In this document: in pieces, positions 6,257 to 8,068 of the stretch | How the letters are laid out: every line of letters starts with the position of its first letter | How positions within the stretch are numbered: position 1 is the first letter of the stretch | From: Candidatus Rifleibacteriota bacterium | Lineage (GTDB): Bacteria; Riflebacteria; Ozemobacteria; Ozemobacterales; Ozemobacteraceae | Length of the DNA stretch: 8,068 nt | Assembly: GCA_022704885.1 (NCBI GenBank) | Contig: JAKJFO010000108.1 | Coordinates: 1-8,068, forward strand | Direction of reading: 5' to 3' | The notes under the pieces: generated by a model | Database searches by the model: none | Told to the model about the DNA's origin: nothing | The model's input: the letters and a program-made list of their open reading frames with translations, nothing else | Translations under genes and position numbers: made by a program

Positions 6257-6979
6257 ATGGCAATGACTACTGACAGAAGGAATTCACAGAGTAGACGAGG
6301 ATCAGCCAGCAGCGCAGGCGACCGACGTAATCGCGATGACCGGCGCGCTGCCGACCGTCGTGGCAAAGCACTCAAGGCACAGTCGGAAAAACCCGCTCGG
6401 CCAGCAAAAGCATCTGGTTTAAAGGGCTTTTTCAGGCTGGTCGCAATTCTGTTCATGGCGTCTCTGGCTTTGTTCAGCCTGATCTTCATCATATTTTTTG
6501 CGAATATCGATTACTTTATGGCCAAAGCCGGCGAACGACTGCTGATCAGCGCCGAACGGGTTACCATCGACCCTTCGAGTCTTACCGATCGCAGCAGCCG
6601 GGCAAATATAAATTTGCGTGTCAATAACCGTCTGCCTCTCAATGTTGTTATGCAGAATCTCAGCTTTTCCATGCTGCTGAACGGATACACCATCGCCAAA
6701 GATGCAGCATTCATGCCAAAAGCTGCAATAAAGGGCAATTCTGCTGTAACCGTGCCGGTCTGGTGCCAGGTCGATTCGATCATGGCTCGACGTGGTCTGC
6801 AGAAAGCGATCGAGGGGACCAGAAGTCAGTCTGCTCTGCCGGTCATTTCCGGCCGCAGCAGCACAATTGCCGAAGACCTTAAAAAAGTCAGCGTTCTTGA
6901 AGGCATCGCCGAATTCAGGCTGTCTGCCGGCGGTATCGAAATACCATTCCGCCGCCGCTTTTTTATCGGCACCCGTTAG
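6257..6979 (+). CDS. Single-pass membrane protein with Arg/Asp-rich tail and LEA14-like domain
   Basis: Numbering here is from the furthest upstream start (GTG 6221). Residues about 18-65 are highly charged, with four DRR triplets and many Arg/Ser/Ala. A helix spans about 71-94 (FRLVAILFMASLALFSLIFIIFF region). An extracytoplasmic domain (about 105-252) follows with ANINLRVNNRLPLNVVMQNL, then SFSMLLNGYTIAKDAAF and SAVTVPVWCQVD. This pattern (N-x-LP then inner strand, 'LLNG', then a positive-exclusion strand) fits the LEA14/LEA_2 ('water stress and hypersensitive response') beta-sandwich, found in bacteria, archaea and plants. Function is unknown; it may bind membrane lipids or proteins. Three starts are possible: GTG 6221, ATG 6257 and ATG 6263. 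None has a strong Shine-Dalgarno, and I prefer an ATG because the GTG version adds a hydrophobic stretch before the charged tail. The TAG overlaps the stop of the convergent protease gene by 4 bp. Confidence 0.8.
   Translation: MAMTTDRRNSQSRRGSASSAGDRRNRDDRRAADRRGKALKAQSEKPARPAKASGLKGFFRLVAILFMASLALFSLIFIIFFANIDYFMAKAGERLLISAERVTIDPSSLTDRSSRANINLRVNNRLPLNVVMQNLSFSMLLNGYTIAKDAAFMPKAAIKGNSAVTVPVWCQVDSIMARRGLQKAIEGTRSQSALPVISGRSSTIAEDLKKVSVLEGIAEFRLSAGGIEIPFRRRFFIGTR
6272..6361 (+). other. Four DRR motifs encoded by different synonymous codons
   Basis: DRR occurs at residues 18-20, 34-36, 40-42 and 45-47 (numbering from GTG 6221), encoded as gac-aga-agg, gac-cga-cgt, gac-cgg-cgc and gac-cgt-cgt. 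Because the codons differ, this is a protein-level repeat rather than a recent DNA duplication. It lies in the predicted cytoplasmic tail next to the helix, where positive charge favours an inside-facing orientation. A binding role for the tail is inference. Confidence 0.75.
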
Positions 6980-8068
6980 AAGAAACTGGCGATATCCTTG
7001 TAGGTAACGAACACCAGCAGGCTCAGCAGGGCAATCATGCCGGCAAAATGCACAGTTTCTTCGACCTTGGTGGTAATCGCCAGCTTCAGACCTGTAATAC
7101 GGTTGATCACCCAGAAGACAAGCTCAAGAAGCACGAATACGATGCGGCCACCATCGAGAACCGGCAGTGGCAGGAGGTTGATCAGACCTATGTTGACCGA
7201 CAATATGGCGGTCAGGTAAAGCAGGTCGAAGATGCCCTTTGACGACTGGTCTTTGATCATCTTCATGATCTTGACCGGCCCGGCGACGTCAGCCTGAGTC
7301 TGGCGCGTGAACATTTTGAACAGGCCGCCGACAGTCTGAGCGATCACGTTGACGCCATCGTTGATGCCTTTGCTGACAGCTCTCGAAAATGGCAGCACCT
7401 GAAAATCGAAATTGTTCGGAGCAAGGCTGATGCCGATGCGGGCAGCACCTGGCGGGCCTTCTGGTATCAGCTTGATGGAAAGGGTTTCCTGGTCGTGGAT
7501 TTCATAAGACAGGTCGGTGGTCGCCACATCATCCTGCATGATGCCGCCGCCGGCTGCCGACTTGCGAATCGGGTGGTTGCGCACTACGCTTAAGGTGATT
7601 TCTTTGCCGCCTGCCTGGCCGATCATTCCGACCCCGTCGCTCCAGTCATTCAGTTTGACACCGTCAACGGCGGTAATGATGTCGCCGGCTCTGATGCCAG
7701 CTTCATAAGCCGGTTTGCCCTGTGCAGCCTCGATAACCTGTATGTTGGTAAGAGGGCCGCCTGAAACCGTGTAGATAGCGATGAACAGGAAAATCGCCCA
7801 GAAAAGATTCATGATCGATCCGGCTGACAGTACGATGATACGGGCCCAGGCCGGCCGGGTCAGATAGCTGCGCGGATGATCGGGTGGCACTACCGGCAGA
7901 TCTTCATCGACTTCAGGTTTTTCGCCTTCAGGCGTGTCTTCTTCTGCGTTGTCCATGCCGGCAAGTCTGACAAAGCCGCCAAGCGGAAACGGCCGGAATG
8001 AATAAAGCGTTTCGCCCCACTGCTTCTTGAAAAGACGATTGCCAAAGCCTATGGCAAATTCGAGCACC
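6976..8068 (-). CDS. rseP: RseP-type RIP (site-2) intramembrane metalloprotease (partial, N-terminus off right edge)
   Basis: This is a membrane zinc protease that cleaves membrane-embedded substrates such as anti-sigma factors and signal-peptide remnants. The visible 363 codons start just after the HExxH helix, which is outside the window: residue 1 is a Val/GTG codon, not the real start. Seen in order: the membrane-reentrant beta segment GETLYSFRPFPLGGFVRLAG (18-37), a helix with GSIMNLFWAIFLFIAIY (83-99), a PDZ domain (about 107-163, PAYEAGIRAGDIITAVDGV) and a linker. Then comes the second metal-ligand motif NIGLINLLPLPVLDGG (292-307), with the catalytic-site Asp in LDGG, and final helices to KDIASFF. 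Only one PDZ is seen, against two in E. coli RseP, as in many other bacteria. A ~28-residue insertion (about 164-192) interrupts the PDZ strands. The TAA stop overlaps the LEA14-like gene's TAG (6976-6979). About 30-40 residues are missing. Confidence 0.95.
   Translation of the reverse strand, partial: VLEFAIGFGNRLFKKQWGETLYSFRPFPLGGFVRLAGMDNAEEDTPEGEKPEVDEDLPVVPPDHPRSYLTRPAWARIIVLSAGSIMNLFWAIFLFIAIYTVSGGPLTNIQVIEAAQGKPAYEAGIRAGDIITAVDGVKLNDWSDGVGMIGQAGGKEITLSVVRNHPIRKSAAGGGIMQDDVATTDLSYEIHDQETLSIKLIPEGPPGAARIGISLAPNNFDFQVLPFSRAVSKGINDGVNVIAQTVGGLFKMFTRQTQADVAGPVKIMKMIKDQSSKGIFDLLYLTAILSVNIGLINLLPLPVLDGGRIVFVLLELVFWVINRITGLKLAITTKVEETVHFAGMIALLSLLVFVTYKDIASFF

Noticed and set aside
1..8068. 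tRNA, rRNA, CRISPR array, insertion sequence, integrase or phage genes
   Set aside because: I saw no structural RNA pattern, spaced repeat array, terminal inverted repeats or transposase-like translation.

Overview
This is a bacterial chromosomal window of eight genes and one partial gene. It is densely packed, with no gene-free stretch over about 130 bases. Base composition looks mid-GC by eye. RIP-type site-2 protease, thiamine pyrophosphokinase, a MazG-type pyrophosphohydrolase and a FecCD/ATPase importer are all bacterial housekeeping or nutrient genes. Nothing seen fixes the phylum. Several predicted inner-membrane proteins with extracytoplasmic parts would suit a diderm, but that is inference. 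There is no transposase, integrase, phage gene, tRNA, rRNA or CRISPR array.

Layout, left to right. Positions 1-1669 (minus): a translationally coupled ABC importer pair, permease then ATPase; the ATPase runs off the left edge. Positions 1670-1794: a divergent intergenic region with a good minus-strand promoter candidate and a 9-bp direct repeat in the permease leader. Positions 1795-2199 (plus): a small secreted or membrane protein with a two-to-three-helix C-terminal domain. Positions 2214-6148 (minus): a four-gene probable operon, transcribed from right to left: thiamine pyrophosphokinase, a large 641-residue membrane protein, a membrane-anchored ankyrin-repeat protein, and a MazG-like NTP pyrophosphohydrolase. 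Gaps are 18 bp, 36 bp and a 1-bp overlap. Positions 6149-6256: an AT-rich divergent spacer. Positions 6257-6979 (plus): a single-pass membrane protein with an Arg/Asp-rich cytoplasmic tail and an LEA14-like extracytoplasmic domain. Positions 6976-8068 (minus): the C-terminal ~363 codons of an RseP-type intramembrane protease, whose stop codon overlaps that of the LEA14-like gene.

The least explained part is the 641-aa protein and its neighbours. It has two N-terminal helices, a possible PH-like cytosolic domain, a third helix, a ~245-residue Pro/Thr/Ala/Glu-rich linker and a tandemly duplicated C-terminal domain. It is co-directional with a membrane-tethered ankyrin protein that is translationally coupled to MazG. 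Whether these form one system cannot be shown from sequence alone. The other parts look like ordinary housekeeping or transport genes.
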